Made by a program: the position numbers and the translations under genes. A stretch of DNA of 18,505 nt from Coprobacillus sp. (lineage in GTDB: Bacteria; Bacillota_I; Bacilli_A; RFN20; CAG-826). Location: the NCBI GenBank assembly GCA_021203745.1, contig JAJQAP010000060.1, positions 1 through 18,505 on the forward strand. The letters are read 5' to 3'. Below, piece by piece: positions 1-7,503 of this stretch (its first letter is position 1; every line of letters begins with the position of its first letter). The notes under the pieces were generated by a model. It did not search any database and was not told where the DNA came from. It saw nothing but the letters and a program-made list of their open reading frames with translations.

Positions 1-1138
1 CTGGATCATAAGAGAAATCGACATGGTCAAAGGTTAACGCTCCTTTAATAGTGCTTGGATCACTAATTGCCCCTTCAGGATCAGGAGACTCCTCTTCTTC
101 ATTTAAGAGGGTGTAAACACGTTCCGCACTAGCGAGTGTTTGTTGAATAATTGAGGATAATTCACCGAGATTTTGGATAGGTTGAGTAAACATCTGTAAG
201 TACATAATAAAGGAGACAATATTACCCACTGATCCAAATAGACCCCCGATTACTGCCACAAACACATATCCTATATTATTTACTATACGTATACAAGGGA
301 AGATAAGCGATGAATAGAACCTTGATTTATAATCTGCATCCATCATTTCTTTATTATATTTATCAAAATCCGCTGCAGTATCCTCTTCTTTATTAAATAA
401 TTTAATAACACTAAAGCCTGAATAATATTCTTCTGCGCACCCTTCTATATCTCCTAGTCTATCCTGATATTTCTGGAAATGCTTTTGAGACTGACGGGCA
501 ATTAACCAGGCAATAATGATACAGATAGGAAGAGTAACTAAGGCCACTAAAGTGAGTTGCCAAGACTCAATAAACATCGCAATTAATACCCCTACAGTCA
601 TCATGACTGCGGATATAATCTGTCTTATAATTTCTCCTAACTCTTGAGAGACGTTACCTACATCGTTTGAGACTGTTGAGAGTATATCTCCAGTAATATG
701 ATTGTCATAATACTTTAATGGGACTTTATCGAGTTTTTCTTTTAATTTCTTTCTGATATCGTAACCATATTGAGTGGTAAACTGGATATCAAACATTGTG
801 GTTATCCAGTTAAGGAGGGCGGTTCCTAGGTAACACCCAACAAGCAAGACAAAACGGATGACAAATGTTGAGGTATTTAAAACGATGATGCCTTCTTCAT
901 TTGCGTAAATATAGTTAGGAGTGTACTCACCCACACTATTTAAATTAGTAAGATCGGCGATAAAGTTATCAGTAAATGATGATAAGAGGGAAGGCACAAT
1001 AATATAAAGAGTGCATGATAAGAGTGCACAGATTATAACAAACATAATCGGTACCCAGTACTTACGTAGGTCATGGAGGAGTTCTCTAAATGTCCATCCA
1101 GCATTCTGCGCTTTATCGGTTGTTTGGAAACGAGGCAT
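1..1138 (-). CDS. ABC exporter half-transporter, second subunit (3' end outside window)
   Basis: Starts at ATG 1138 and stays open to the window edge (about 379 codons), so the C-terminal part is missing. The visible part is the membrane domain of an exporter-type (MdlB/YheH/BmrD-like) ABC protein: an N-terminal helix after the motif ELLHDLRKYWVP, the loop LKYYDNHITGDILSTVSNDV (typical exporter coupling-helix region), and several further hydrophobic helices. The start of the nucleotide-binding domain is also visible (ALTFDHVDFSYDP, the A-loop Tyr region). Walker A, signature and Walker B lie beyond the edge. A strong Shine-Dalgarno (AAGGAGGTG) sits inside the end of the upstream exporter gene, whose stop is only one base before this start, so the two are co-translated and probably form a heterodimer. 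Substrate unknown; such pairs export drugs, lipids or peptides. Confidence 0.9.
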   Translation of the reverse strand, partial: MPRFQTTDKAQNAGWTFRELLHDLRKYWVPIMFVIICALLSCTLYIIVPSLLSSFTDNFIADLTNLNSVGEYTPNYIYANEEGIIVLNTSTFVIRFVLLVGCYLGTALLNWITTMFDIQFTTQYGYDIRKKLKEKLDKVPLKYYDNHITGDILSTVSNDVGNVSQELGEIIRQIISAVMMTVGVLIAMFIESWQLTLVALVTLPICIIIAWLIARQSQKHFQKYQDRLGDIEGCAEEYYSGFSVIKLFNKEEDTAADFDKYNKEMMDADYKSRFYSSLIFPCIRIVNNIGYVFVAVIGGLFGSVGNIVSFIMYLQMFTQPIQNLGELSSIIQQTLASAERVYTLLNEEEESPDPEGAISDPSTIKGALTFDHVDFSYDP

Positions 1139-1139
1139 A

Positions 1140-2975
1140 CTACTCTTCACCTCCTTCCATCACGACTTGACGAGACATCTGTAATGTCTTCTCTATTTCT
1201 TTTTCATCCATCTGAGAGGCAACGATTTCTCGGTATATCTCACAAGACTCATATAACTCTTTGTGGGTACCCTCTCCAACAATCTTCCCCTCATCTAGGA
1301 CAATAATCTTATCTGCATCTAATATTGTAGACACTCTTTGAGCAACGATTAATATACCTGCATCTTTAATATAGTCTTTTAACGCACTTCTTAATCTCAC
1401 ATCTGTTTTAAAGTCAAGGGCACTGAAAGAGTCATCAAAGACATATAGTTCACTATGTTTAATTAGGGCTCTTGCAATAGCAAGTCTCTGCTTTTGCCCT
1501 CCAGAGAAGTTTTTCCCACCTTGTGATACCTTCGAGTTAATCCCATCTTCTTTTTTCATCACAAAGTTATAAGATTGACTAACCTTTAAGACTTCTTCTA
1601 TTTGCTCATCACTTGCTTCTTTATTTCCAAAGAGGAGATTATCTTTAACACTTCCTTCAAAGAGAAGAGCTTGCTGAGGAATAATCGATACCTTATCTCT
1701 TAAATCATGTTGAGAATAGCTTCGGATATCCACACCATCAAGAGAGATAGATCCATCACTAACATCATAGAATCTAGGGATAAGGTTTATTAATGTTGAT
1801 TTACCACTTCCTGTTGAACCTATTATTGCAGTGGTCTCGCCTTTTTTAGTTTCAAAACTAATATTACATAATGCATCTTGCTCCCCTCCAGGATAAGCAA
1901 ATGAAACATTATTAAATGATAGTGTTCCTATCTCTTTAGGATTAAGAGTGGATACATCTATAGGATTATCTGGATCTTTCACTAAAGGTTCAGTATGCAA
2001 GACTTCTTCTATTCTTCTTGCGGAGACATTGGCTCTAGGTAGTCTCATAAAGAGCATTGATAGCATCATAATAGAGCTTAGTATATGAGTAGCGTATCCA
2101 CTGACTGCGGTTATATTACCAGCGATAGAGACCGCATCGACATTAATTGCCATATTGCCAAGTATTAATATCGCAGACATTAAGAATATTGATACATTTG
2201 CTACATCCATAATAATCGCAGTCACTGGATCCACAATAGACATATACCTATTGGTTCTTCGATCCATCTTCATATAAGACATATTAGCATCATCAAGTCT
2301 CTCTTTTTCTTTTTCTTCTTGGTTAAAGGCTCGAACCACTCTTACACCAGTAAGAGACTCTCTAAATGCGGCGGTTACCCCATCATATCTATGTCTAAGC
2401 TTAGTAAATGATGGAGACACAAGGACAATCACCACCACAAGGAAGATGATCATAATAGGGGCGGCGATAGCAAAAATAAGGGATAATTGCCAGGAAGTAG
2501 TGACGGTTTTAATAATTGCTACAATAAAGAAAACAGGAGACATGATAATCTGTCTCATAAACATGGAGAATATCTCTTTACATTGGTTAATATCGCTTGT
2601 GGTACGAGAGAGTAGCGTTGCCATCCCAAACTTATTATATTCAGGCATAGAGAAGGTCATAATCTTTTGATAAATCTCATGTCTTATTGCCGCGGCGTAC
2701 CTCGATGCTACAAAAGACTGCATAAAGACTGAAGCAAGATTTAAAGCAAAGATAGCAAAACAAATTCCTAGCATTATGCCGCCATTAGTCCAAATCTGGG
2801 CAACATAATCATCCGCTCTTATTCCATCAAGAGCGTATTGAGTTAGTAGTTCAGTAATATTTCTTGTATAGTCAGGAAGCATTAGTTGTAAGTATGCTTG
2901 ACCCGCAACACAAACAACAAAGATGGCGATAATCCACCAATACTTTTTGATAATAAAACGAGCAAGTCTTAGCAT
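1140..2975 (-). CDS. ABC exporter half-transporter with degenerate ATP site, first subunit
   Basis: A full-length 611-residue exporter with fused membrane domain (about residues 1-330, six predicted helices) and nucleotide-binding domain (about 360-590). Walker A GSTGSGKST is at 386-394, Q-loop Gln near 434, signature FSGGQ at 490-494. The Walker B end is DD (514-515) rather than DE, and the switch position is Gln 546 (VAQRVST) rather than His. These two substitutions mark the non-catalytic half-site of heterodimeric exporters (YfiB/YheI/BmrC-like), so hydrolysis would need the partner encoded immediately downstream. The start at 2975 follows a weak AGGAT ribosome site lying inside the inverted repeat at 2980-3008, so repressor binding or RNA folding could affect both transcription and translation. 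The TetR gene ends 59 bases upstream. Family assignment is secure; substrate is unknown. Confidence 0.95.
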   Translation of the reverse strand: MLRLARFIIKKYWWIIAIFVVCVAGQAYLQLMLPDYTRNITELLTQYALDGIRADDYVAQIWTNGGIMLGICFAIFALNLASVFMQSFVASRYAAAIRHEIYQKIMTFSMPEYNKFGMATLLSRTTSDINQCKEIFSMFMRQIIMSPVFFIVAIIKTVTTSWQLSLIFAIAAPIMIIFLVVVIVLVSPSFTKLRHRYDGVTAAFRESLTGVRVVRAFNQEEKEKERLDDANMSYMKMDRRTNRYMSIVDPVTAIIMDVANVSIFLMSAILILGNMAINVDAVSIAGNITAVSGYATHILSSIMMLSMLFMRLPRANVSARRIEEVLHTEPLVKDPDNPIDVSTLNPKEIGTLSFNNVSFAYPGGEQDALCNISFETKKGETTAIIGSTGSGKSTLINLIPRFYDVSDGSISLDGVDIRSYSQHDLRDKVSIIPQQALLFEGSVKDNLLFGNKEASDEQIEEVLKVSQSYNFVMKKEDGINSKVSQGGKNFSGGQKQRLAIARALIKHSELYVFDDSFSALDFKTDVRLRSALKDYIKDAGILIVAQRVSTILDADKIIVLDEGKIVGEGTHKELYESCEIYREIVASQMDEKEIEKTLQMSRQVVMEGGEE

Positions 2976-2979
2976 AAAA

Positions 2980-3008
2980 TAAAATATCCTGCGTAACAGA
3001 ATATTTTA
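2980..3008. promoter_or_regulatory. Candidate TetR operator (inverted repeat)
   Basis: Two 12-base arms, TAAAATATCCTG (2980-2991) and CAGAATATTTTA (2997-3008), match as reverse complements at 11 of 12 positions around a 5-base centre. It lies in the 59-base gap between the TetR-type gene and the exporter gene it precedes, with a -10-like TAAAAT (minus strand) in its right arm and the exporter ribosome site in its left arm. Size and place suit a TetR-family operator. It could also form an AT-rich RNA hairpin. Operator function is inferred. Confidence 0.5.
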
Positions 3009-3034
3009 AACTAATAATTTATATATTTCACACT

Positions 3035-3631
3035 CTAATTTTTTATAACCATATTTAGGAGTGAATTTAAGTCGATTGTGGGTGTCTTCTTTGTGCTCTT
3101 AGTGAGGTTATTTAAAACCATCGCTCTAAAGACAGAAAGATATAGGTTTGTGGTCTCTTCTATATCAACAGGATTAAACAACCCTAAATCTATCCCATCT
3201 CTTAAAATTTTTGCAATGTTTTTACGCAAGAAATTGCAGTATTTTTGACTTATTTTCTCTTTTGAATAGACATTTAACGATAGATTTAATTCAAGAAATA
3301 CTTTGTATATTTCATCACTGTGATTAATTTCTGCTTCAACATAATCAAATAAATCATAAAGGGCAAATTTTGGGTTTGAACTCTTTTTAATCAAGTCGCT
3401 AATTTTTTCTTCTAGAGGCAAAATATATAGGTTTATGACTTGGATAAAGAACTCGTTTAGATCCTTGAAGTAGTGATAAAAGAGTGTACGACTAGCGCCA
3501 ACACCTTTAGAGATAGAACTAACAGTTACTCTTTTGTTTAAAAAAGAAGCATACTCGATTAGTCCCTCTTCTAAGAAATCACTTTTTGATTTCTCTCTTA
3601 TCTTTTCAAACTCTTCTAGGGATTTTGGCAT
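3035..3631 (-). CDS. TetR/AcrR-family transcriptional regulator
   Basis: The 198-residue length is normal for TetR repressors. The N-terminal helix-turn-helix is at about residues 35-56, ending in the family-typical TLFYHYFKD (recognition helix, then the tyrosine/phenylalanine-rich turn). The remainder is a helical ligand-binding/dimerisation domain that does not reveal the ligand. The start ATG shares a base with the stop of the upstream DUF368 gene (TAATG) and has a GGAGG site within that gene's end, so it is made together with the lipid-carrier genes. The exporter genes follow downstream, with an inverted repeat in between that is the best candidate binding site. The likely role is repression of the exporter, perhaps in response to envelope or drug stress; that is inference. 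Confidence 0.9.
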   Translation of the reverse strand: MPKSLEEFEKIREKSKSDFLEEGLIEYASFLNKRVTVSSISKGVGASRTLFYHYFKDLNEFFIQVINLYILPLEEKISDLIKKSSNPKFALYDLFDYVEAEINHSDEIYKVFLELNLSLNVYSKEKISQKYCNFLRKNIAKILRDGIDLGLFNPVDIEETTNLYLSVFRAMVLNNLTKSTKKTPTIDLNSLLNMVIKN

Positions 3632-4647
3632 TACCCTCCACCCTCCTTAGTGGGAACAGTCTTTTCGACCTCACTTTCTGCTTCTAATTTTTGCTCTTCT
3701 TTTTTCGCGTTCGTTTTCCGGTACCACACGATGATGTAATAACCGATAGCGATTGAGGCAAGGAACAGGACTATACCCATTCTTATCTCATCTAGCATCG
3801 GGATAGCTCCTTGCCCACCAGATGCCCACATCATGTAGTATTGGTATATATCGTTTGTGTAGAAGATTACCGCGATAGAACCCGCAACAAAACCAATAAT
3901 AAGATAATAGATAGCCACTCTCCATCTAGAGAGAAGGAAGGCCATTACTTTTGCCGCGGCATATGCTCCAAGAGCAATTCCTATAATAAAGGTGACGATT
4001 AATCCCCATAAGGCACCAGTGTTAGCAAAGTTGCCATTAAACATTTCTGTGGTCCATAAAGAGAAGTATTTATTTAAGTTTGTGTAGCATCCTAGCACTA
4101 AAAGAATCATCGAACCACTAATCCCAGGTACTACTGTAAAGAAAGCAAGGACAAATCCGATTGCAGCGACTACTATATAAAACCACCAATGTCTATCAAT
4201 AAAGATAGATTCCACTGTGTCAGTGAGATTAAATGATATAGATAAGATACCTAGACCTAGGGCCACAACAATTCCTACTATGAGTAGGATGATACATGGT
4301 TTTGTGCATTTTTCTCCTTTAACATGGTCAATAATTGATGGGAAGGTTCCTATCATTAAACCACCAAAGATACAGACTGTTCCAAAGGCAAACCAGTCAA
4401 AGGCTAGATCAAACAAAAAAATACAAGGAACAATACCAATAATCATTCCAAGTATTACAGGCACGATAATGACAATAGATTTTTTAAATTGTCTACCGAT
4501 CTTACTGATAGCAAAAACAAGATCATCATACACTCCAGCGATTACCGCAGTGGTACCACCGCTTATCCCTGGTATTGTATCTGTTATTCCTATTAAGAGT
4601 CCGGAGACTAATCTCCTAAAAAAATTTCCTACTTTATTTTCTTTCAT
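3631..4647 (-). CDS. popT: DUF368 family membrane protein, undecaprenyl-phosphate translocase-like (copy 1)
   Basis: A 338-residue polytopic membrane protein. It carries the DUF368 hallmark twice: PGISGGTTAVI at residues 26-36 and PGISGS at 174-179, each leading into a membrane-embedded segment, as expected of an internally duplicated inverted-topology carrier. About eight to ten hydrophobic segments are visible; the C-terminus is charged and cytosolic-looking. DUF368 proteins (PopT) have been shown in other bacteria to return undecaprenyl phosphate from the outer to the inner membrane face. The gene is a close paralog of the one at 5357-6370, with the same layout and shared blocks such as YYQMWASG/YYMMWASG. 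The start at 4647 has only a weak AGAG ribosome site; it places the first motif at the same distance as in the paralog. It is followed by TetR with a one-base overlap. Confidence 0.88.
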   Translation of the reverse strand: MKENKVGNFFRRLVSGLLIGITDTIPGISGGTTAVIAGVYDDLVFAISKIGRQFKKSIVIIVPVILGMIIGIVPCIFLFDLAFDWFAFGTVCIFGGLMIGTFPSIIDHVKGEKCTKPCIILLIVGIVVALGLGILSISFNLTDTVESIFIDRHWWFYIVVAAIGFVLAFFTVVPGISGSMILLVLGCYTNLNKYFSLWTTEMFNGNFANTGALWGLIVTFIIGIALGAYAAAKVMAFLLSRWRVAIYYLIIGFVAGSIAVIFYTNDIYQYYMMWASGGQGAIPMLDEIRMGIVLFLASIAIGYYIIVWYRKTNAKKEEQKLEAESEVEKTVPTKEGGG

Positions 4648-4672
4648 GTTTAATCTCTAAACACTAAGAAAT

Positions 4673-4700
4673 ATTTTAAGTATTTTTATACTCATTGCAA
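4673..4700 (-). promoter_or_regulatory. Possible promoter for DUF368 copy 1 and TetR
   Basis: In the 59-base gap after the PAP2 gene, a -35-like TTGCAA (4695-4700) and -10-like TAAAAT (4673-4678, minus strand) are 16 bases apart, upstream of ATG 4647. A small 5-base-arm inverted repeat (4679-4692) sits in the spacer. Matches are imperfect (4/6 and 5/6), and AT-rich gaps give such matches by chance. Read-through from the upstream genes is equally possible. Confidence 0.3.
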
Positions 4701-4706
4701 TAATTT

Positions 4707-5357
4707 TTAATTATTGACTACTTCTTTTTTCTTTTTTCGATTAGCCCAGGCTTTTTCTATCCTTGGATAAATCTCTCTTTCTAAGAGGATAAGGATTATG
4801 CCAATAAAGATGCCATTAATCATTCCTATAATTACGTCTGTGGGCCAATGCACTCCAAAATAGAGTCTGGAGAAACCCACGATAAGAGCAAATATATAAC
4901 AGACAATCCCAGTCTTCTTAAAGTGATAGAAGATAATAGTGGAGCAAAGAAACGAAGAGTAAGTATGACCGCTCATAAATGAGTATGATGTTTCCTTTGG
5001 ATATTCAAAGAGACCAAAAAGTGGAGATTCCCCTAGCTTAAAGAAGTAGTTACTATTTTCTAAGTTTGCAAGTAAGTCTTCTCCTCCTTCTACATATAAA
5101 GGTCTTGTTCTACCCACAAGATTTTTGATAAGTTCATCGTTAAAGACAAGGGAGAAAATAAGAAGAGCCACCGCAAGAGTAATTCCACATTTTCTTGTCT
5201 TTTTAAAGCATAAAAAGAAGATAGTAACCACTATCCAAATAAGCGCGTATTCACAGGAATTTGTAATGATAGATAACGGATAGGAAAGCCAGGCCATATT
5301 AGGATTACCAACACCCCAATTAGACAATGCATTTAGAAAATCTAGCTCCCATTGCAT
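4707..5357 (-). CDS. PAP2-family membrane phosphatase (probable undecaprenyl-pyrophosphate or lipid phosphatase)
   Basis: This 216-residue membrane protein has the complete type-2 phosphatidic-acid-phosphatase active site. Motif 1 is K78-x6-R85-P86 (GRTRP). Motif 2 is S129-G130-H131 (FMSGH). Motif 3 is S163-R164-x5-H170-xxx-D174 (SRLYFGVHWPTD). Hydrophobic segments at about 35-52, 57-75, 134-160 and 175-192 give the usual PAP2 topology with the active site at the outer face. PAP2 enzymes remove phosphate from lipid pyrophosphates, phosphatidate or phosphatidylglycerol-phosphate. Lying between two DUF368 undecaprenyl-phosphate translocase genes, the most likely substrate is undecaprenyl-pyrophosphate, but PgpB-like or other lipid substrates remain possible. 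The start overlaps the stop of the upstream DUF368 gene (TAATG), with a GAGAGG ribosome site in that gene. Confidence 0.9.
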   Translation of the reverse strand: MQWELDFLNALSNWGVGNPNMAWLSYPLSIITNSCEYALIWIVVTIFFLCFKKTRKCGITLAVALLIFSLVFNDELIKNLVGRTRPLYVEGGEDLLANLENSNYFFKLGESPLFGLFEYPKETSYSFMSGHTYSSFLCSTIIFYHFKKTGIVCYIFALIVGFSRLYFGVHWPTDVIIGMINGIFIGIILILLEREIYPRIEKAWANRKKKKEVVNN

Positions 5358-6370
5358 TATTGTTTATCCTCTCCATTTGTAGGTTGATTATCAAGGCTAG
5401 CTTGATAACGGGCAATCTTCTCCTCGTTTATCTTTACCCTTCTTCTATACAAGGTAATTAATAGGTATCCTATTACGATACTTACCATGAGAAGCGCCAC
5501 TCCGATAATTATCTCTACTGTCATAGAAACTGACCCTTGAGATCCACTTGCCCACATCTGGTAATACTCGACGATATTGTTATTATAAAAGAGGGTGACA
5601 AGAGATCCCGCGACAAAGCCAATAATCGCGTAATATGTCCCAACTCTCCAATGTTTTAAGAATATTGACATTAATTTTGATATTCCCCACACTCCAATAA
5701 TAAATCCAATAACTATCATTAAAATAACTAAAAGGAATTGTCCAACCTCTCCCGCACTAACTGAGGATATATTTCTAAAGAAATCCACAAAATAATTTAC
5801 GATATTATCATAAAGCCCCAAAATAAGAAGAAGCATTGATCCGCTAATTCCTGGCACAGCCACTGAGAAAGAAGCGAGAAGACCAACCCCTAAAATGATT
5901 AAATAGAACCACCATTGTGGGTTAGCAAAAACATCCGCCATAGCCTCGTTTAAACTAAACTGTACGGAGATAACTCCAATCGATAAAGAGAAGGCAAAAG
6001 CAACAATTAAAGACACTATATGAGTGGGTCTAACCTTTGCCCCTTTTACCTGGTCAGTAAGAGAGGGAAAGCAACCTATTATTAGTCCAGCAAATATACA
6101 AATTAGACCAAAAGCAAAATACTCTAAGGCAAGATCAAATAAGTAGAAGCAAGGTATAAGACCAATGATCACCCCAATAAGGACTGGAATTAAGACAATC
6201 ATTGCGTTTTTAAACTTTTTAAAAAAGTGATTAACCGCATCGACAATGTCATCATAAATTTGTAAGATGACCGCTGTGGTGCCACCACTAATTCCAGGTA
6301 TTGCTGCAGAGATTCCCATAAGGAGTCCTGATAGTAATCTTTTAACAAAATTCCTTAACCTTACTCTCAT
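5357..6370 (-). CDS. popT: DUF368 family membrane protein, undecaprenyl-phosphate translocase-like (copy 2)
   Basis: A 337-residue polytopic membrane protein and first gene of the minus-strand cluster. Both family motifs are present: PGISGGTTAVI at 25-35 and PGISGS at 173-178, with an approximately repeated membrane architecture. It is clearly related along its length to the gene at 3631-4647, so this is a paralog pair and not a fragment. The expected role is flipping undecaprenyl phosphate back to the cytosolic side, so that peptidoglycan and other envelope polymers can reuse the carrier. The start ATG 6370 lacks an obvious ribosome site. The promoter hexamers at 6382-6411 would place the transcript start only a few bases upstream, so the mRNA may be almost leaderless. 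The chosen start aligns with the paralog's N-terminus. Confidence 0.88.
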   Translation of the reverse strand: MRVRLRNFVKRLLSGLLMGISAAIPGISGGTTAVILQIYDDIVDAVNHFFKKFKNAMIVLIPVLIGVIIGLIPCFYLFDLALEYFAFGLICIFAGLIIGCFPSLTDQVKGAKVRPTHIVSLIVAFAFSLSIGVISVQFSLNEAMADVFANPQWWFYLIILGVGLLASFSVAVPGISGSMLLLILGLYDNIVNYFVDFFRNISSVSAGEVGQFLLVILMIVIGFIIGVWGISKLMSIFLKHWRVGTYYAIIGFVAGSLVTLFYNNNIVEYYQMWASGSQGSVSMTVEIIIGVALLMVSIVIGYLLITLYRRRVKINEEKIARYQASLDNQPTNGEDKQ

Positions 6371-6381
6371 AAGACAATTGT

Positions 6382-6411
6382 ATCATAATTAGGTTAAATT
6401 TTTGTTCACAA
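6382..6411 (-). promoter_or_regulatory. Probable promoter of the DUF368-PAP2 cluster
   Basis: Minus-strand hexamers TTGTGA (6406-6411) and TATGAT (6382-6387) are separated by 18 bases and lie just upstream of the first gene (ATG 6370). Matches to sigma-70/sigma-A consensus are 4/6 and 5/6. An overlapping alternative -10 (TACAAT) is also present. The implied start site is about 5 bases before the ATG. Confidence 0.45.
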
Positions 6412-6472
6412 TATGTATTATTTTTTTCTGTCCTAAAATTATCCCACTTTCCCCAAAAACTGTACAACAATT

Positions 6473-6495
6473 AAATCTTTTAATAAAAAAGATTT
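6473..6495. promoter_or_regulatory. Perfect inverted repeat upstream of the SipW operon
   Basis: Arms AAATCTTTT (6473-6481) and AAAAGATTT (6487-6495) are exact reverse complements with a 5-base centre. The right arm overlaps the -35-like TTGACA at 6494-6499. Position and symmetry suggest an operator for a dimeric regulator. It is AT-rich, so chance or a weak terminator-like hairpin cannot be excluded. Confidence 0.4.
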
Positions 6496-6522
6496 GACAT
6501 TATATCGATTTTATTTTATTTT
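6494..6522 (+). promoter_or_regulatory. Candidate upstream promoter of the SipW operon
   Basis: A perfect -35 TTGACA (6494-6499) followed after 17 bases by a weak -10 TATTTT (6517-6522). A better -10, TATAAT at 6539-6544, lies 39 bases from the TTGACA and cannot pair with it, so it may belong to a second promoter with a poor -35. Either would give a leader of about 40-65 bases before ATG 6588. Confidence 0.4.
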
Positions 6523-6529
6523 AAACACA

Positions 6530-6549
6530 CAATCATTGTATAATGATTG
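6530..6549. promoter_or_regulatory. Perfect inverted repeat over a consensus -10
   Basis: Arms CAATCATT (6530-6537) and AATGATTG (6542-6549) are exact reverse complements around GTAT, and the consensus -10 hexamer TATAAT (6539-6544) lies inside. A regulator bound here would block this promoter. It differs in sequence from the repeat at 6473-6495, so two regulators may act on this control region. Confidence 0.45.
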
Positions 6550-6587
6550 AGTATGTTAGAAGCGTTTAATAAAAGGAGATCTAAAAA

Positions 6588-7484
6588 ATGGCAAATATCA
6601 AAAGGAACAAAGGAATAAAAGGACCTACTATTGCAATATGCGCTGTTGCTACAGTTGCTCTTGTAGGAGTAGGTTTTGCAGCATGGGTTATTTCAGGTAG
6701 CTCCTCTGCAAGTACAACAGGTAATATTCAAGTAGATGTTGTTAACGATACATCATACCCAATTGTTTTAAATGGTTGGCAAGATGGTAAAGACAGTATC
6801 GTCTTTGGTATCCCTGCAGGATCAGAGAATGTTGGCACAGATACTACTAGTAGTGATTTCCTCCACGCCACATGGCTAACCACCACAACTAGTAATAGTG
6901 ATGGAGCAGGTGAATATGAAAACCTAGAAGTTACCCTAAACTTTAATGTCTATAACGTCAAAGCGGGAGATGATCTTAGTTCGATTCTTGATGTAGATTT
7001 CACCACCACCACCACCACATACACAGATTTAGAATCATATACAAAAGGTTATGTCAGCGGATTACCTAATAAAGCGGATGGAACACTAAAACTTAGCTAC
7101 CAAGCAGGTGGTGCTGAGAGTAATTATACCGAAATTACAAGTTCTAATTCAGTCACTGAAAGTGATATTCAAACCGAAACCGAAGGTAACAACCCTGGTA
7201 ATTATGTCGCATGTCAAGCGACCGCTACATTTAGTTGGGGTCCAGCCTTTGCCGGTATGAACCCATATTACTTCTCATACTATGTTGAAGGATATGAAAA
7301 CGATGCAACTGCATCTAATAGCGTAATTGATTCAAGCTATTTTGAAAGCGCCAGTAGTGATAGTTATACCACTATCACATCACAACTTCTCTTCTCTCAA
7401 GCTCTTCAACAACTTGAAACCGACTTTGGAACCGGAATTGAATTTACATTAACAATAACAGCAAGCGCTAATACTCCAACATAA
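6588..7484 (+). CDS. Secreted surface protein with SipW/TasA-type signal peptide (paralog A)
   Basis: A 298-residue protein. The N-terminus is basic (KRNKGIKG), followed by a hydrophobic stretch at about 14-32 and then a polar segment WVISGSSSASTTGNIQVDV. This layout mirrors the SipW-dependent signal peptides of TasA/camelysin-type proteins, in which the signal ends in Ala and is followed by a short stretch before a G-(N/T)-(hydrophobic) strand. By analogy, cleavage would be near Ala32. The mature part is rich in Ser, Thr, Asn, Tyr and acidic residues, beta-strand-like, and has no Cys-rich or enzyme motif. A block FSWGPAFAGMNP (215-226) recurs in the next gene. A run of six Thr codons is at 7002-7019. 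Good ribosome site AAGGAGAT at 6573-6580. Likely an exported filament or matrix subunit; that function is inferred from the signal type and the signal peptidase downstream. Confidence 0.8.
   Translation: MANIKRNKGIKGPTIAICAVATVALVGVGFAAWVISGSSSASTTGNIQVDVVNDTSYPIVLNGWQDGKDSIVFGIPAGSENVGTDTTSSDFLHATWLTTTTSNSDGAGEYENLEVTLNFNVYNVKAGDDLSSILDVDFTTTTTTYTDLESYTKGYVSGLPNKADGTLKLSYQAGGAESNYTEITSSNSVTESDIQTETEGNNPGNYVACQATATFSWGPAFAGMNPYYFSYYVEGYENDATASNSVIDSSYFESASSDSYTTITSQLLFSQALQQLETDFGTGIEFTLTITASANTPT
7001..7018 (+). repeat. CAC trinucleotide microsatellite (6 units)
   Basis: Six exact CAC units within paralog A, read in frame as consecutive ACC/ACA Thr codons. Gain or loss of units would lengthen or shorten the Thr tract without a frameshift. 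Confidence 0.7.
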
Positions 7485-7503
7485 TTGAAAGGTTGTATGG
7501 AGC

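Noticed and set aside
4217..4660. A 147-codon plus-strand open frame opposite the DUF368 gene
   Set aside because: It is antisense to a gene with clear family motifs, has no ribosome site and reads as low-complexity Ile/Pro-rich sequence; other antisense frames, for example at 12671-12979, 15661-15963 and 17332-17640, were dropped likewise.
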